Positions 39,718 through 52,471 of a DNA stretch of 64,000 nucleotides are shown in pieces. The notes beneath the pieces were generated by a model. It did no database searches. It was not told where the DNA came from and saw only the letters and a list, made by a program, of their open reading frames with translations. Position 1 is the stretch's first letter. Every line of letters starts with the position of its first letter. The stretch covers positions 930,001 through 994,000 of the forward strand of contig JAACMV010000020.1 of the NCBI GenBank assembly GCA_010909725.1, in the 5' to 3' direction. Made by a program: the position numbers and the translations under genes. Source of the DNA: Picochlorum sp. 'celeri'. Its lineage: Eukaryota > Chlorophyta > Trebouxiophyceae.

Positions 39718-40552
39718 ATGGAGTATGTCAGTCCAGAGGGACTGCGGTTGGATGGACGCAGAGATAAGGAATTAAGAAGACTTAACGCTACCATTGGGGT
39801 TCTACAGTCAGCAGATGGGTCTGCGACGTTTGAAATGGGCAACACAAAGGTGCGTATGCATGTAGAGCATGCTCGATGCCGCACGTGTATCACTGTCGGG
39901 TGGAAAGGGGGCATGAGATCTCATTTTTAATACCTTTATGTTTGTATGGTAGGTGATGGCTGCCGTATTTGGCCCCAAGGAGGTGGAGCAACGGTCCCTC
40001 TTGGACGCAGACAAGGCCATAGTTCGCTGCGAGTATTCGATGGCAACATTTAGCACCGGGGAGAGGCGACGAAGGGGGAAGTCAGACAGGAGAGCGACAG
40101 AGATATCGAATGTCATTAAGAACACGCTGGAGCAGACAATCATGTTGGAGTTGATGCCTCGGACGCAGATAGATGTGTATGTACAGGTACTGCAGGCAGA
40201 TGGTGGAACACGGTGTGCGAGTATCAATGCGGCCTTTTTAGCTTTGGCGGATGCTGGAATCCCGATGAGGGATATTGTATGCGCTTGTTCTGGGGGATAT
40301 TTGGATAATACTGTGCTGCTGGACATGAACTATGCTGAGGATTCAGGCGGGGGGCCTGATGTAGTTGTCGGGCTGCATCCATCTCTCGATAGAATGGTGC
40401 TGCTTCAATGTGATAATAGAATATCGATAGAGACATTCCAAGAGGTGGTAGATCTGGTCTCGGAAGGGTGTCGAGCCGTGGCTGCGTTCATGAGGGAAGC
40501 CCTGGTGGAGCACATCAGGCTCATGGCCGCAAGCCAGCAGCCTCGTGGCTGA
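39718..40552 (+). CDS. RRP41: RRP41, core subunit of the RNA exosome
   Basis: Exons 39718-39849 and 39953-40552 (103-nt intron, GTGCGT...GGTAG, phase 0), 243 residues. The start MEYVSPEGLRLDGRRDKELRR is typical of RRP41/EXOSC4, followed by the RNase PH fold: 'SATFEMGNTKVMAAVFGP', 'STGERRRRGKSDRR' (phosphate/RNA-binding Arg cluster), 'QIDVYVQVLQADGGTRCASINAAFLALADAGIPM' and 'LLDMNYAEDSGGGPDVVV'. Plant RRP41 keeps phosphorolytic residues, and the STGER and D-x3-D-type positions appear retained here. It processes and degrades RNA 3' ends in the nucleus and cytosol as part of the nine-subunit ring. Confidence 0.95.
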
Positions 40553-40584
40553 TGGTGCACGTATTGTTTACATCGTTCAACATG

Positions 40585-43245
40585 TTATTCTATTTGTGAC
40601 GTTGATATTGTAGGGGCGTGAGCCTCTTCCAACTTCAATTTCTTTTCGACGAGGTCATACGCCTCGATGACATCCCCTTCTGCCCAGTCCTTGAAGCTCT
40701 CCATGGCAACTCCGCATTCAGTCCCTGAGGCAACTTCTTTCACATCGTCCTTCACTCGACGGAGCGACGACAGATTTCCTTCGTGCACAGTTTTCTTTCC
40801 TCTTTTCACTACGATGAATGCATTCTTTGTAAGCAATCCGTCAGTGACGAGACATCCTGCAGCTTTCCTGCTACCAGATCCAAATACAGCCTTCACCTCT
40901 GCCTCGCCTATCTTCACCTTTTCTTCTACTGATTTCAAGCGCCCTTCCATGGCAGCCCTAACATCATCAACCAAGTCATAGATTACGGAATATGTCCGAA
41001 GAGTAACATTGTTCTTTTTCGCCTCAGATGTCACAGAATCTGAGGGTTGCACATTGAAACCAAGCACCATGCCGCCAGAGGCAACTGCCAAATCAATATC
41101 TGAGGCTGTTATATCTCCTGGAGCGGAGAGCAAATATCTCAACATAACTGTGTCTTGTGGAAGGGCAGCCAATGCAGCCTTGACTGCTTCGCACGATCCT
41201 GATGCATCAGCCTTCAGGATGATGTTCATGCGTTGGAGAACTTGTTCTTCGTTCTCGTCATCCATACTAGCAAGAGACGATAAAGTTACCATATTACCTC
41301 CCCCGGCCATTTCGGACAGCCTCTCCAGCCTTCTTGCGTCCTCGACAGACTCTGCTGCCTGTCGAGCCCTGGTCTCGCTGTCGAATACTTCAAACACGTC
41401 ACCTGCCTGGGGAACAGAATTGAGACCAAGTACCTGGGCAGCCATGGAGGGACCAATTTCTTCTACATCCCCCGCAGACGTTTTCATCGATCTCACCTTA
41501 CCATAGGAACCACCTGCAGCAATGCAGTCCCCTACCTTCAAGTGTCCATTCTGCACTAACAGCGTTGTCATAGGTCCCGACTTGCGATCCAGGCATGCCT
41601 CAAGAACCGTTCCTGTGGCTGACCGCTCGGGATTTGCAACCAGTTCCTCAAGTTCAGCTACGAGCAGGACTGTTTCAAGAAGATCATCCACCCCCATTCC
41701 TTTCTTTGCAGATATGTTCACCATGGGAGTTTTTCCTCCCCATTCCTCTGGAATCAGTTCTACTTCTGTGAGTTCTTGTTTCACTTTCTCAGGGTTGGCT
41801 CCTTCCTTGTCTATCTTGTTTATGGCCACAACAATTGGGACACCTGCAGCTTTGGCGTGACTGATTGCCTCCAGTGTCTGTGGACGGACGCCATCATCAG
41901 CTGCAACAATGATGATGGCAATATCTGTCACCCTCGCACCTCGGGCCCTCATCGCACTAAATGCCTGTACGAGAAAAAGACGATTGAAATTAGGAATGGC
42001 GAAAATAGAGACTCGTGTGTTGACCAAATTTGAAGGCATGCCTCAGAATTAAAAAGCTCGTTTTGTTGTTTCAACAAGACTAATTCAGCGTTGGATTTTG
42101 GTTTCGCATCATTGGCAAGCACTATTTACTGACCAAGTTCACCTTGTGAAAAAACGTACCTCATGCCCTGGTGTGTCCAAAAACGTGACAGCCTTCCTCT
42201 CATCATTGTAGTCCACTTTGCATGTGTAGGCTCCGATCGATTGAGTGATCCCTCCAGCCTCATCCGCTGCGACCTTGGCTTTTCTCACAAAGTCCAAAAG
42301 TGAAGTTTTCCCGTGATCAACATGACCCATTACAGTTACAACGGGCGGCCTTGTCTGCAGGTTGTCGATGTCATCCTCACTAATAAAATCTCTAGACTTT
42401 TTGGCACTGTCTTCCACCTTCTCATCAATATCGAGCACGTCCACCCCGTACTCCTCGCCTACAAGTTTCACAGTATCAGGATCTAATGTAGAATTCACTT
42501 GTACCGCGAGCCCTTTCATGAAGAGCTTCTTGACAATATCCACTGGTGGTACGGCAAGCATCTCTGCCAGTTCTGGCACGGACATGCCATCTGGGCCCAC
42601 CTCGAATATTTCTTCTCGCACTGGAGCAGAGGCCAAGGCCTCCTGCTTTCGCTCTGCCTTTCTGTTTTGTCGGGCTTTACGCCTATTCGCCAGGTTTATC
42701 TTTTGCTGCGCCCTTCTGTTGCCAGGCTGTCCTCTACCTCCTCGACTGGGACCGTCATCATATCCGCCCTTTCCTTTGTTCCCGCCCTTGGCATTATTCC
42801 CATGTGGCCCTCTTCGACTATTTCTTCCACCCTGACTGTTCCCCTCGTTATTCATTGGAACGTCAGGGAAACTGGCTGGCGACGCGGCCTTTCCACCTCC
42901 TGGGCTCTGTCGCTCCCTATTTCCATGATCACCCTTTTTCGTACCACCTCCACGCCGACCGCCTGGGGCAGGCGCCCTAGTCATCCGTGGGGGAGGACGC
43001 TTTGGTCTCTCTAATAGCTCTGGCTCATCGCCTTCTGCTGACGCAGAAGTGGCAAAGATACCGCGAGTGCCCGCCATACTATCCCTCACAAATACTGGGG
43101 CGATACGTGCCTTATTCGCCCACATTTCACCCAAAAGATGATATTTCCTTGTCAAAATGTCTCGTCTTACACCAGAACCTCGAACTTGTCCCGCAGCATG
43201 TCCTGGCTGCACTCCGCCACGTGGTCTGGACAGTCTGCCGCTCAT
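40585..43245 (-). CDS. infB: plastid translation initiation factor IF-2
   Basis: Exons 42160-43245 and 40585-41964 (195-nt intron, GTACGT...GTACAG, phase 0), about 821 residues. A long basic Gly/Arg/Pro-rich N-terminus (about 1-200) acts as transit peptide plus linker. An IF2_N segment contains [20 protein letters not shown]. The G domain has GHVDHGKT (G1), DTPGHE (G3, split by the intron just after the Glu), NKID (G4) and SAK (G5). Domains II, III and IV follow to the C-terminus. The '[11 protein letters not shown]' effector region is of the cyanobacterial/plastid kind, which favours plastid over mitochondrion. It delivers initiator fMet-tRNA to the plastid 30S subunit. Confidence 0.92.
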
Positions 43246-43703
43246 TTTGCCCCCAACGTCCGACTTGTGAATATTCTATATAGCACTTTTGAGATCTCAA
43301 AGTACAACACAAGACGACACCGCGACGATGTTGCTGCAGCGTGCCCAGTTATCGGGGCAGTCAGTCTTTTGTTGGAAGTCTCCCAAAGTCTACAATCAGG
43401 AAAAAACTCTCGCACTTGTCATTCAAGAATTGGACTCTTTTCGCAATGCGACACGCTTCCGCCCCTGTTCCTATCACATGCAGCAATCGCTGCAATCGTA
43501 AGGTGCTTGGGCGACGGTAGATAGATTGACGTCGACAGCCCTTTGAAGACTTTACTAGACCGATCCATATAGCATATGGCCAATCACGGCCCACACCACC
43601 GCTCAGATTTCCGAGGGCCATCCACCTCCACCGGTCGGCAAACATTATACATTAGTTTCACACTGTCAGTACACTCCTTTGTTCCGATTCAGTAGACGTA
43701 TAG
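43246..43703. other. divergent intergenic region between plastid IF-2 and ClpR2
   Basis: About 460 bp holding the promoters of two divergent plastid-protein genes. Short open frames occur on both strands but show no family resemblance and overlap each other. No RNA gene or repeat seen. Confidence 0.5.
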
Positions 43704-44589
43704 ATGATGGCATCCGCTCTTCACTGCGGAGGATATGTGGGGCTCGCAAAGACTCGTACGTCACTCTTGTAGCTACGAGTACCTTTACATACTAATGATA
43801 CTATATTTAACATGATCTGATGCAGGTGGCAAGCCCTCTGGAATGGTAGCCCAGTCAAAGACCCACTCTGAGGGATTCTGGAGGTCAGTTGACAAGTCCT
43901 TGTCTGCAGGTGGGCAGCACCATGCAGCCTGCGTGAGTAATGGTAGTAATATGGTGGCTTATAGGAAAAAAGTTACGAAAATGATGCCGATCGGGGTCCC
44001 CAGGGTCCCTTACCGCACCCCCAAGGAGAGCTCCTGGCAGTGGGTGGACATTTGGAACTGCTTGTATAGGGAACGCATCATTTTCCTCTCCAAGCCTGTC
44101 GACGAAGAGCTTGGAAATCAATTGGTAGCTACAATGTTATATCTTGATTCAGAGAGCCAGAAGCCGCTCAACTTGTACATCAATTGCTCTGGAGGGGAAG
44201 TGGTGCCGTGTCTGGCAATCCATGACACCATGAAGCATATTCGCAGTGATGTCGGCACTGTAGGATTCGGTGGATGCATGGGTATGAGTGGCTTCCTTTT
44301 GGCTGTGGGAGCCAAAGGAAGGCGCAATGTACTGCAGAACACCCACATCATGATTCACCACCCATCAGGTGCTGCACGCGGCCAGGCATCAGATATGAAT
44401 AGAGAGGCCAAGGAGCTCCTCCGCATCAGAGATTACATGGACATGATTTTAGCGAGTGCCACCGGCCAACCATTCGACAAAGTCGCATACGACTTTTCGA
44501 GGAACAAATACTTTGATGCCAAAGAAGCGCTAGATTACGGAGTGATAGATAACATTGTCAAACCTGCAAGAGCTCAGGCCGTGTTGTAA
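43704..44589 (+). CDS. CLPR2: ClpR2-like non-catalytic subunit of the plastid Clp protease
   Basis: Exon 1 (43704-43755) and exon 2 (43826-44589) are joined in phase 1 (GTACGT...GATGCAG, 70 nt), 271 residues. The first 80 residues form a plastid transit peptide. The hallmark 'PRVPYRTPKESSWQWVDIWNCLYRERIIFL' matches ClpR2, which has the same block. The catalytic Ser of ClpP (ASM context) is replaced: GGCMGMSGFLL has Gly at that place, so this is a ClpR, not a peptidase. The segment GAARGQASDMNREAKELLRIRDY carries the insertion seen in ClpR2. It forms part of the mixed ClpP/R ring in the stroma. Confidence 0.9.
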
Positions 44590-45004
44590 AAACAAAATCT
44601 TGTAAAACAAAAATACGAGAAAATAAGGAGAGAATATCTGAATAGTAACCTCGAAGGACCAACGTTGTTTGAATCAATCAGGTTCCGTAGGGCTTGGTCG
44701 GTGTTCTCTCTCCAACGTGGATAAGGGAATCGAGAGATTTTCTCAGCCCAGTTTGTACGTCAGAATACATGTGATTTGCGCGTTTTTGATGGGTATAGGG
44801 AACGGAGTTTGATAGATGTCTCTGTTGGACTTCCCGGTGAGGGAGGTACTTCTTGGATTCATATTGAGTCTGCCTATGCACTTCAAAACCCAGTTTTGAT
44901 ATGTTCTCATGGTATATAAAAATATAACCTTCTCCTATGCTGTGTAGGAATATCACCTGTGTGATCCTGTACACCTCGTGAGTGGGTGAACGAACGAGAG
45001 TGTC
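44590..45004. other. intergenic between ClpR2 and CUL3, with a possible small minus-strand gene
   Basis: About 415 bp. It is not empty: a minus-strand frame is open from 45055 to 44678, described as its own entry. Apart from that, the first 85 bp after ClpR2 are A-rich 3' flank. Confidence 0.4.
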
Positions 45005-45055
45005 ATGTCTGGCCGATTGACCAAGGTTTGTATCTTTCATGATTGGAAAAAGCAT
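44678..45055 (-). CDS. possible small basic protein, antisense to the CUL3 5' end
   Basis: A 125-codon frame begins ATG (MLFPIMKDTNLGQSARHDT) within the CUL3 first intron, crosses CUL3 exon 1 on the other strand and ends TPTKPYGT. The last 80 residues are His/Tyr/Arg/Gln-rich with no low-complexity bias and avoid stop codons over 250 bp in a region with no other gene, which favours coding. A GTGATA...GAAG or similar intron might remove the hydrophobic middle (VIFLHSIGEGYIFIY). I recognise no family. It could equally be chance. Confidence 0.35.
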   Translation of the reverse strand: MLFPIMKDTNLGQSARHDTLVRSPTHEVYRITQVIFLHSIGEGYIFIYHENISKLGFEVHRQTQYESKKYLPHREVQQRHLSNSVPYTHQKRANHMYSDVQTGLRKSLDSLIHVGERTPTKPYGT

Positions 45056-47268
45056 CTTATGTCTCTGACATTCGCGGATATCATGTGCAGTTCAAGATTG
45101 AGCCATTCAGGCACCCTCTCAAGCTCGATCCGGAGTATCCTGAGAAGACGTGGCAGCTCTTAGAGAACGCCATACACGAGATAAACAATGACAATTCTAG
45201 TGGGCTGAGCTTTGAAGAGCTACATCGAAATGCATACAATATGGTGGTGAATAAGTACGGCCCGAGACTGTACAGCGGCCTGCAGAAGACGACCGAGGAG
45301 CACCTCAATACAATAGCAGAAAAGATTGAGCAACTGAATGGCGAGGCGATGCTTAAATCTTTGCAGCATGAGTATGAGAGGCACAAGAAGAGTTTCTCAA
45401 TCATCCGTGAAATCTTCATGCACCTGGACAAGTCAAATGCAAAACAGCGGCAGTTTAAAAGTGTCCATGAGCTTGGGCTGGAAATGTGGAGGACGTGTGT
45501 CATCAATAGACCTCTGATTCTGTCTCGAATGATAGATACAATACTAGCGATGATTGAGAGCGAGAGGAATGGAGAAATATCGGATACCATGCTGACCAGA
45601 TCAGTCATTGTCATGTTGATTGACCTTGGGGCTGAAGTGTATATTAAGGACTTTGAGATGCCATTCCTCGATGCAACAAATAATTACTATGAACGTGAAG
45701 CATCGGAATCGATCGATTCCATGTCTTGCCCGGAGTATTTGTGCCACGCAGAAAGGAGATTGAAAGAAGAGATGGACCGAGTGGTCACATATCTTCATCC
45801 AACGTCAGGGCCAAAGCTATCAAAAGTTGTCGAGGATCGAATTGTAGCGTGCCATTCAGAAACCTTGATAAATAGTCCTACTGGAGCGATAACAATTTTA
45901 GAGCAGAAGGATTACGAGACGCTGAGCCGCATGTACAAGTTGTTCGTTCGCGTCAAATGCCAGAATGTGTTAAAGAATGCAATCGCAGAGTATGTGAGAG
46001 GGTTGGGCACGCAGATTGTGGAGGATGCGCAAAAGACAAGTGATGCAACACTGTTTGTGTCATCACTGCTGGAGCTGAGGAAAGATTGTGATGAGATGTT
46101 GACATTGGGCCTGCATTCAGACAAAAGTTTTGTCAATGCAGTCAATGCTTCTTTTGAGTACTTTGTGAATAAAAACTCGAGATCCCCAGAGTATATCTCA
46201 CTCTTCATGGATGCCAAGCTTCGCAAAGGAACCCGAGGATCCACAGAGGAAGAGACAGAGGAGGCATTGGAAAATGCAATTATTCTCTTTAGATACATTG
46301 CAGAAAAGGATATGTTTGAGAAATACTTCAAGCAACATTTGGCAAAGAGACTCTTGACTGGAAAATCTTCCTCGGATGACGCAGAGAGATCCTTGTTGGG
46401 CAAATTAAAGGTTGAATGTGGATACCAGTTCACAGCCAAGTTGGAAAGCATGTTCAATGATATTAGAACGAGCACAGAGACAATGAGTGAGTTCAAAAAC
46501 TGGATGGAAGAACACGACAGCACACCTCTGGGTGTCGATTTATCGGTTCAAGTCTTGACGACTGGAGCTTGGCCAGCGAACGGACAACAGGGTGCCTGCA
46601 ACTTGCCCAGGGAGCTTGATGCTTGTTGCGAGTTGTTCAAGGAGTACTATGATAGTGCTCATTCTGGTAGAAAACTCAGCTGGCAGACTGCAATGGGGAC
46701 TGCCGAAATAAGAGCAAAGTTTGGTAAGAAGAAGCACGAGATATCATGCAGTACCCATCAGATGGTTGTCCTGATGTTGCTGAATGACTCGGAGAGTCTG
46801 TCATACAAGGACATTCTCGAGTCCACGGGCATCCCAGACCCTGAGCTGACACGAGTCATGCAAAGCATGACATTTGTCAAGGGAAAAAATATCCTCAAGA
46901 AATCTCCAGATAGTAAAGACATACAGCCCAGTGACGTTTTCTCTGTGAATGACAAATTCACTTCAAAGCTGTACAAGATTAAGATTGGAACGAGTACATC
47001 AACGAGAGAAAATGACTCTGAGCGTATTGAAACCAGGGAAAAGGTTGAAGAGGACCGGAAGCCTCAAGTCGAGGCGGCAATCGTCAGGTTGATGAAATCC
47101 AGAAAGGCTCTTCAGCACAATGACGTCATAACAGAGGTCACTCGCCAACTCTCCCACAGGTTCAATCCCTCTCCAGTCCTCATCAAGAGACGTATTGAGA
47201 GCCTGATTGAGCGAGAGTACATTGAAAGAGATGGAAACGATAGGAATCTGTACAGATATATTGCATAG
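45005..47268 (+). CDS. CUL3: CUL3, scaffold of BTB-type cullin-RING ubiquitin ligases
   Basis: Exon 1 is only 21 nt (45005-45025, MSGRLTK). A 65-nt intron (GTTTGT...GTGCAG) leads to exon 2 (45091-47268), giving 732 residues, the same length as plant CUL3. 'FKIEPFRHPLKLDPEYPEKTW' is the CUL3 N-terminal signature for BTB-protein binding. The cullin homology domain follows in the middle ('EKDMFEKYFKQHLAKRLLTGKSSSDDAERSLLGKLKVECG'). The C-terminal winged helix has 'IVRLMKSRKALQHNDVI', whose Lys in MKSRK is the NEDD8 site, and the end is NLYRYIA. RBX1 binds the C-terminal half. Cytosolic and nuclear. Confidence 0.95.
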
Positions 47269-47480
47269 CGCTATTGGTATGTAAACCAGATCTTGGGATC
47301 AATTTCGAAATTGCTACTAGTAGCAGTAGTACTGGAGGGCACATGATCTCGATGCATTTCAGATCAGGTGACGCGGGCATGATGATCTGAAATCTAAACC
47401 CGTACCTCCACTCTACTTTCTAGTATTAAATTTATTCATATTCTTACTTGAGGAATTCGCGCGTGAGGAGAGGCTTCAAT

Positions 47481-48768
47481 ATGACATTTTTGCCTTCGGG
47501 TTTGTACTCGCCAACAGCACTGGCTGCCACGTTCACAGCCAAACAGGAACGGCAATCTGCTGACTCGCAGATCCAAATCGATGCTGGTAAATCAGGACCA
47601 ATGGCATTTGCTCCTACTGAGCAAAAGATCCAGTTATACACAGGGGTACGTGCTGATTCGCGGCTGGTCTATTCTGTCTTCCTCCAATCATGAGATCGGC
47701 TGTAGCCATCGCCTGTAATTTGATATTGAAGAGTCATGTGCTAAATCTAAGAGTAATTGAAGCACTGGCCGAGGGCTTTAGGTCAGCCATTGCTTGTGAT
47801 CTTGCCCACGACTGCTCCGCCTGACACTGCGAGGTTATGTGGGTTGATCGCCGAATATTCAACGGTGTCACGTCATGCTGATGCAGGAATACTACAAAGC
47901 CTGCGTTGTTGGAGGAATTTTGGCATGCGGTTTGACCCATACTGCTGTGACCCCGCTGGATGTGGTCAAGTGCAACATGCAGATTGATCCCAAAAACTTC
48001 CCTGGCATTGGGGCAGGGTTTTCAAGACTGGCTTCCACGCAGGGCTTGGGGGGACTTTTCAAGGGATGGGTGCCGACATTGTTGGGATACTCTGCCCAGG
48101 GGGCTGGTAAGTTTGGCCTCTATGAGTACTTCAAGAAGACATACAGCGATCTGGCTGGAGAGGAGGTGGCAGCGAGGTACCAAAACCTCATCTACCTCGC
48201 AGGTTCTGCATCTGCCGAGTTCTTTGCTGACATTGCTCTCTGTCCATTTGAAGCTGTCAAGGTCAAGGTACAAACCGTGCCAGGATATGCCAAGGGATTC
48301 ACCGACGGTTTCCCCAAGTTTGTGTCCCAGGAAGGTGTTGGAGGTCTGTTCAAGGGATTGACTCCATTGTGGGGACGCCAGATTCCGTACACCATGATGA
48401 AGTTTGGCGCGTTTGAAAATGTTGTACAGGCATTGTACAAATATGTCGTGCCAAAGCCAAAGGCTGAGTGCTCAAAGACAGAGCAACTCGGGGTTTCTTT
48501 TGCTGCCGGTTATATTGCTGGTGTATTCTGTGCTGTTGTCTCGCATCCTGCTGATAATCTTGTTTCCAAACTTAACGCCACCAAGGGTGTGTCTGCTGGA
48601 CAAATCATCAATGAAATGGGATGGTTTGCTCTCTTCACCAGAGGTTTGCCTCTTCGTATTGTGATGATTGGTACTCTCACTGGACTCCAGTGGGGTATCT
48701 ATGACGCCTACAAAGTGTATGTTGGACTCCCAACAACAGGAGCAGCCCCACCTGCAGAAAAGAAGTAA
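47481..48768 (+). CDS. mitochondrial phosphate carrier (SLC25A3 type)
   Basis: Exon 1 (47481-47645) and exon 2 (47887-48768) are joined in phase 0 (241-nt intron, GTACGT...GATGCAG), 348 residues. Exon 1 encodes an N-terminal extension. The three mitochondrial-carrier repeats carry the signatures PLDVVKCNMQ, PFEAVKVKVQ and HPADNLVSKL, and the first helix THTAVTPLDVVKC is that of phosphate carriers. The C-terminal 'PLRIVMIGTLTGLQWGIYDAYKVYVGLP' is also specific to them. It imports phosphate with protons (or in exchange for hydroxide) across the inner membrane for ATP synthesis. The intron might hide a small middle exon, but the join reads well. Confidence 0.92.
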
Positions 48769-49981
<1,213 letters not shown>

Positions 49982-50022
49982 AGTTTATTACAAAGGAATA
50001 TATATACTCATCATTGTTGAAC

Positions 50023-50681
50023 TTACTCATCCTCTTTGAACGGATATTGTTCGGTCCGGGACTCGATCAACACCAGTCGAAGCTCTGTGGATGGATCCCC
50101 CTGCAGTGCATCCTTTGAGCACTCACATTCCACCTGAATATTAATCATGTCCAAAGCGCCTTCGATAACACCACAGATGATATTGTTGTACTGAAGTGAC
50201 TGCAAATCATCGGGAAGCTGCACGAAATCCGTCAATGGATTTCCTTGAATCACAATAGTGCAAGCTGTCCCTTCCGCATTCCAATCAGAGACAGAAGCTG
50301 TTGCATTCAGAAACATTTTCATTCCAACTGTAGCTATCTTATCGGCTGTCTCCTGAAAGTTAGAACACGAAGTCGTCTTCGTCGCGGCCAAGTACTCATC
50401 AATCAGACGAGTCCCAATGTTTCTCCCCCTGCACAGCAAGTACGTGGAGGGTCAAGGTTTACGTGCGATGAACCCCAGGACCATGCATCAATCGTACATT
50501 TTTTTCAACTGTGTGTTAACTTCACCGACATTTTCGTGGTCTGCAACGAGTTGCCTGACGATGCCACCGTACGTGAGAGTCAAGATTTCAGAATTCTGTA
50601 CGCAACCGCATCATTAGATCTGACACGTGGAAATCACACTTACAAAAGTATCAATTTAAAACGGCGTACAATGGACTCCAT
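50023..50681 (-). CDS. TRAPPC3: TRAPPC3/BET3, TRAPP tethering complex subunit
   Basis: Exons 50498-50595 and 50023-50428 are solid: NSEILTLTYGGIVRQL, then after a 69-nt GTACGA...TGTGCAG intron (phase 2) MGRNIGTRLIDEYLA, ending in the TRAPP fold motifs 'IVIQGNPLTDFVQLP' and 'NNIICGVIEGALDMI'. A tiny first exon (50670-50681, MESI) with a GTACGC intron is the best candidate start but is weak. The total of about 171 residues compares with 180 in human TRAPPC3. It forms the TRAPP core with other BET3 and SEDLIN-type subunits and acts as part of the RAB1 exchange factor in ER-Golgi traffic. Confidence 0.85.
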
Positions 50682-50974
50682 ATCTATGCTCTGTAGCTAC
50701 AGGGACAGCTGTCTTACACACGTGTTGTCGTTTCCCTTCCCTAGACTCTCATGAGCAGTTACAATTCATTCAATCTTGCAAAAAAATTCTTTATAGTTAT
50801 TATTTCTACTACACCGATGCGACCATTCGTTGTTGGTATGAGCGTAAGTCAGCTTTTCCATTCATTTATTCATTCAGACATCCATGGCCATCCATGGATG
50901 AAGAATTGTCATCAACCACCTGTGCCTTATGCAGTTAAGCATGTGTACATTCATTGTCCGACAATTCATGCGCT

Positions 50975-52240
50975 TTAATCTTCCGTATCCTGATTAAGTA
51001 GCTGAGATGCTAGACAGCTGGCCACGATGATGCCAGATCCAACCCAACCCATTGGCCCCCATCGCTCGTGCAGAAAGATGAAGGCGAACGCAGCACCAAT
51101 CACCGGCTCCAACGTGTATATGATGGCAGCTTCTACCGAAGACACATCGTTGAGTGCCACCACTTCCATGAGAAGCACGACATCAGTGGTCAGAAACCCT
51201 GTATATAGGACCTCTTTCCAGGGAATGTCCATGGACTCTGTGCTGTTGGCAAGGAGTGTTTCCAGCAGATGAAGTGATTCCCCTGGATGCGTTACAGCTG
51301 CCGCGAGTGTACTGAGTAAAGCTGTCGTTGTCAAAACGACAGACATTAGCGCAAAAGCATTGTCTTTTCCGAGAACCCTTGACCAATGCTCGGTCCGATA
51401 CATTTGAACACCGAAAGCAACAGCACTCAACCCACTCCAAATATCACCCAGGCACGGTGGAGAAGACCCATTCTGTTCAAGCAATGAGACTCCAACGAGG
51501 GCGGCCAAAGATGAGGCCCAAGTAACCGGTCTAACTCCTCTGCCAGACAACCCTGCCAAGAAAGGGACAACGAGCACTGTGAACGTGGACAGGAAGGATG
51601 CCCGGGATGCATCCGTGGTGAGGAGCCCCTCGGACTGAAGCAGATACCCCATGGCGGTGTAAATTCCAACCTCGACTCCTCCTTTAAGTACCGTCTCATT
51701 CCTGACAGCTGACAACAGGCCAGGGGCGAAGACAAGTGACGCCACCAAAAACCGCAGAGAGGCAAACAAATACGGGTCAAAGGTTGCTCCTGCGTCTTTC
51801 ACGACTACCCAGTTTGTTCCACATAAAAGCACTAGCAAATTCAGCATAACAAGACCTCTCACTCGGGAAGACGCAACCCGTTCCCACCATTTGGGCGCCG
51901 CTGTTTGTTGTGCCACTAGAGACTGTTTGGTGTCCTGCAAGACTTTCATATCCTGTGCTGCCGAGTCTATCAGGCCAGAAAATTCCTTTGCTATATCTTT
52001 CACAGTCTCCCGCGCCGATGAAAGGGCGAGCACGGGGGCAAACTGTCGAGCACGTCCTTGGCCGATCGCCAAACGCCGAACGAAGCCATCAGACCCATAC
52101 TGGTGCTTTCCAAGCAATTTTATGTCTCCTCCAACCAAAACAACTCCCTCAGTACCCCCGGGCTTTGAGGGTTTGGTCAGACAACCCAGAGATTGTAGGG
52201 TTGCACGCGGCCTGCAGGCTGCACAGCTGTGCAGCGTCAT
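50975..52240 (-). CDS. plastid-targeted EamA/DMT-superfamily transporter
   Basis: Single exon, 421 residues. The first 115 residues, with many Arg/Ser/Ala and no membrane segment, look like a plastid transit peptide plus a stromal linker. About ten hydrophobic helices follow in two EamA repeats, beginning 'VRGLVMLNLLVLLCGTNWVVVKDA' and closing with 'DVSSVEAAIIYTLEPVIGAAFAFIFLHERWGPMGWVGSGIIV', the typical EamA signature with EP and E near the end. Plant relatives are WAT1-related or plastid metabolite exporters. The substrate is unknown. It is divergent from the next gene with about 230 bp between starts. Confidence 0.85.
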   Translation of the reverse strand: MTLHSCAACRPRATLQSLGCLTKPSKPGGTEGVVLVGGDIKLLGKHQYGSDGFVRRLAIGQGRARQFAPVLALSSARETVKDIAKEFSGLIDSAAQDMKVLQDTKQSLVAQQTAAPKWWERVASSRVRGLVMLNLLVLLCGTNWVVVKDAGATFDPYLFASLRFLVASLVFAPGLLSAVRNETVLKGGVEVGIYTAMGYLLQSEGLLTTDASRASFLSTFTVLVVPFLAGLSGRGVRPVTWASSLAALVGVSLLEQNGSSPPCLGDIWSGLSAVAFGVQMYRTEHWSRVLGKDNAFALMSVVLTTTALLSTLAAAVTHPGESLHLLETLLANSTESMDIPWKEVLYTGFLTTDVVLLMEVVALNDVSSVEAAIIYTLEPVIGAAFAFIFLHERWGPMGWVGSGIIVASCLASQLLNQDTED

Positions 52241-52471
52241 TTCTGCCTATATCTACTCCACGTGAGACGACTTGCTTGTAATATTTTAACACCAGTATGT
52301 AGGAATCGAGGCATCCCTTTGTAACGCATTCCTTGGTATCTCGAGATCTCAAGACGAGATGCATCTCCGTGCCTGCCGCATGCAGTGCATGTAGAGGATC
52401 TCTTCCTGTATCTCTCTCTGGTATTCAGCAAGTGTATTCCGAATTGTTAGTATACATGTACGTACAGTAGT

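Noticed and set aside
42499..43014. 171-residue plus-strand frame within plastid IF-2
   Set aside because: Antisense to the IF-2 N-terminal Gly/Arg-rich region; GC-rich low-complexity DNA gives long chance frames on both strands.
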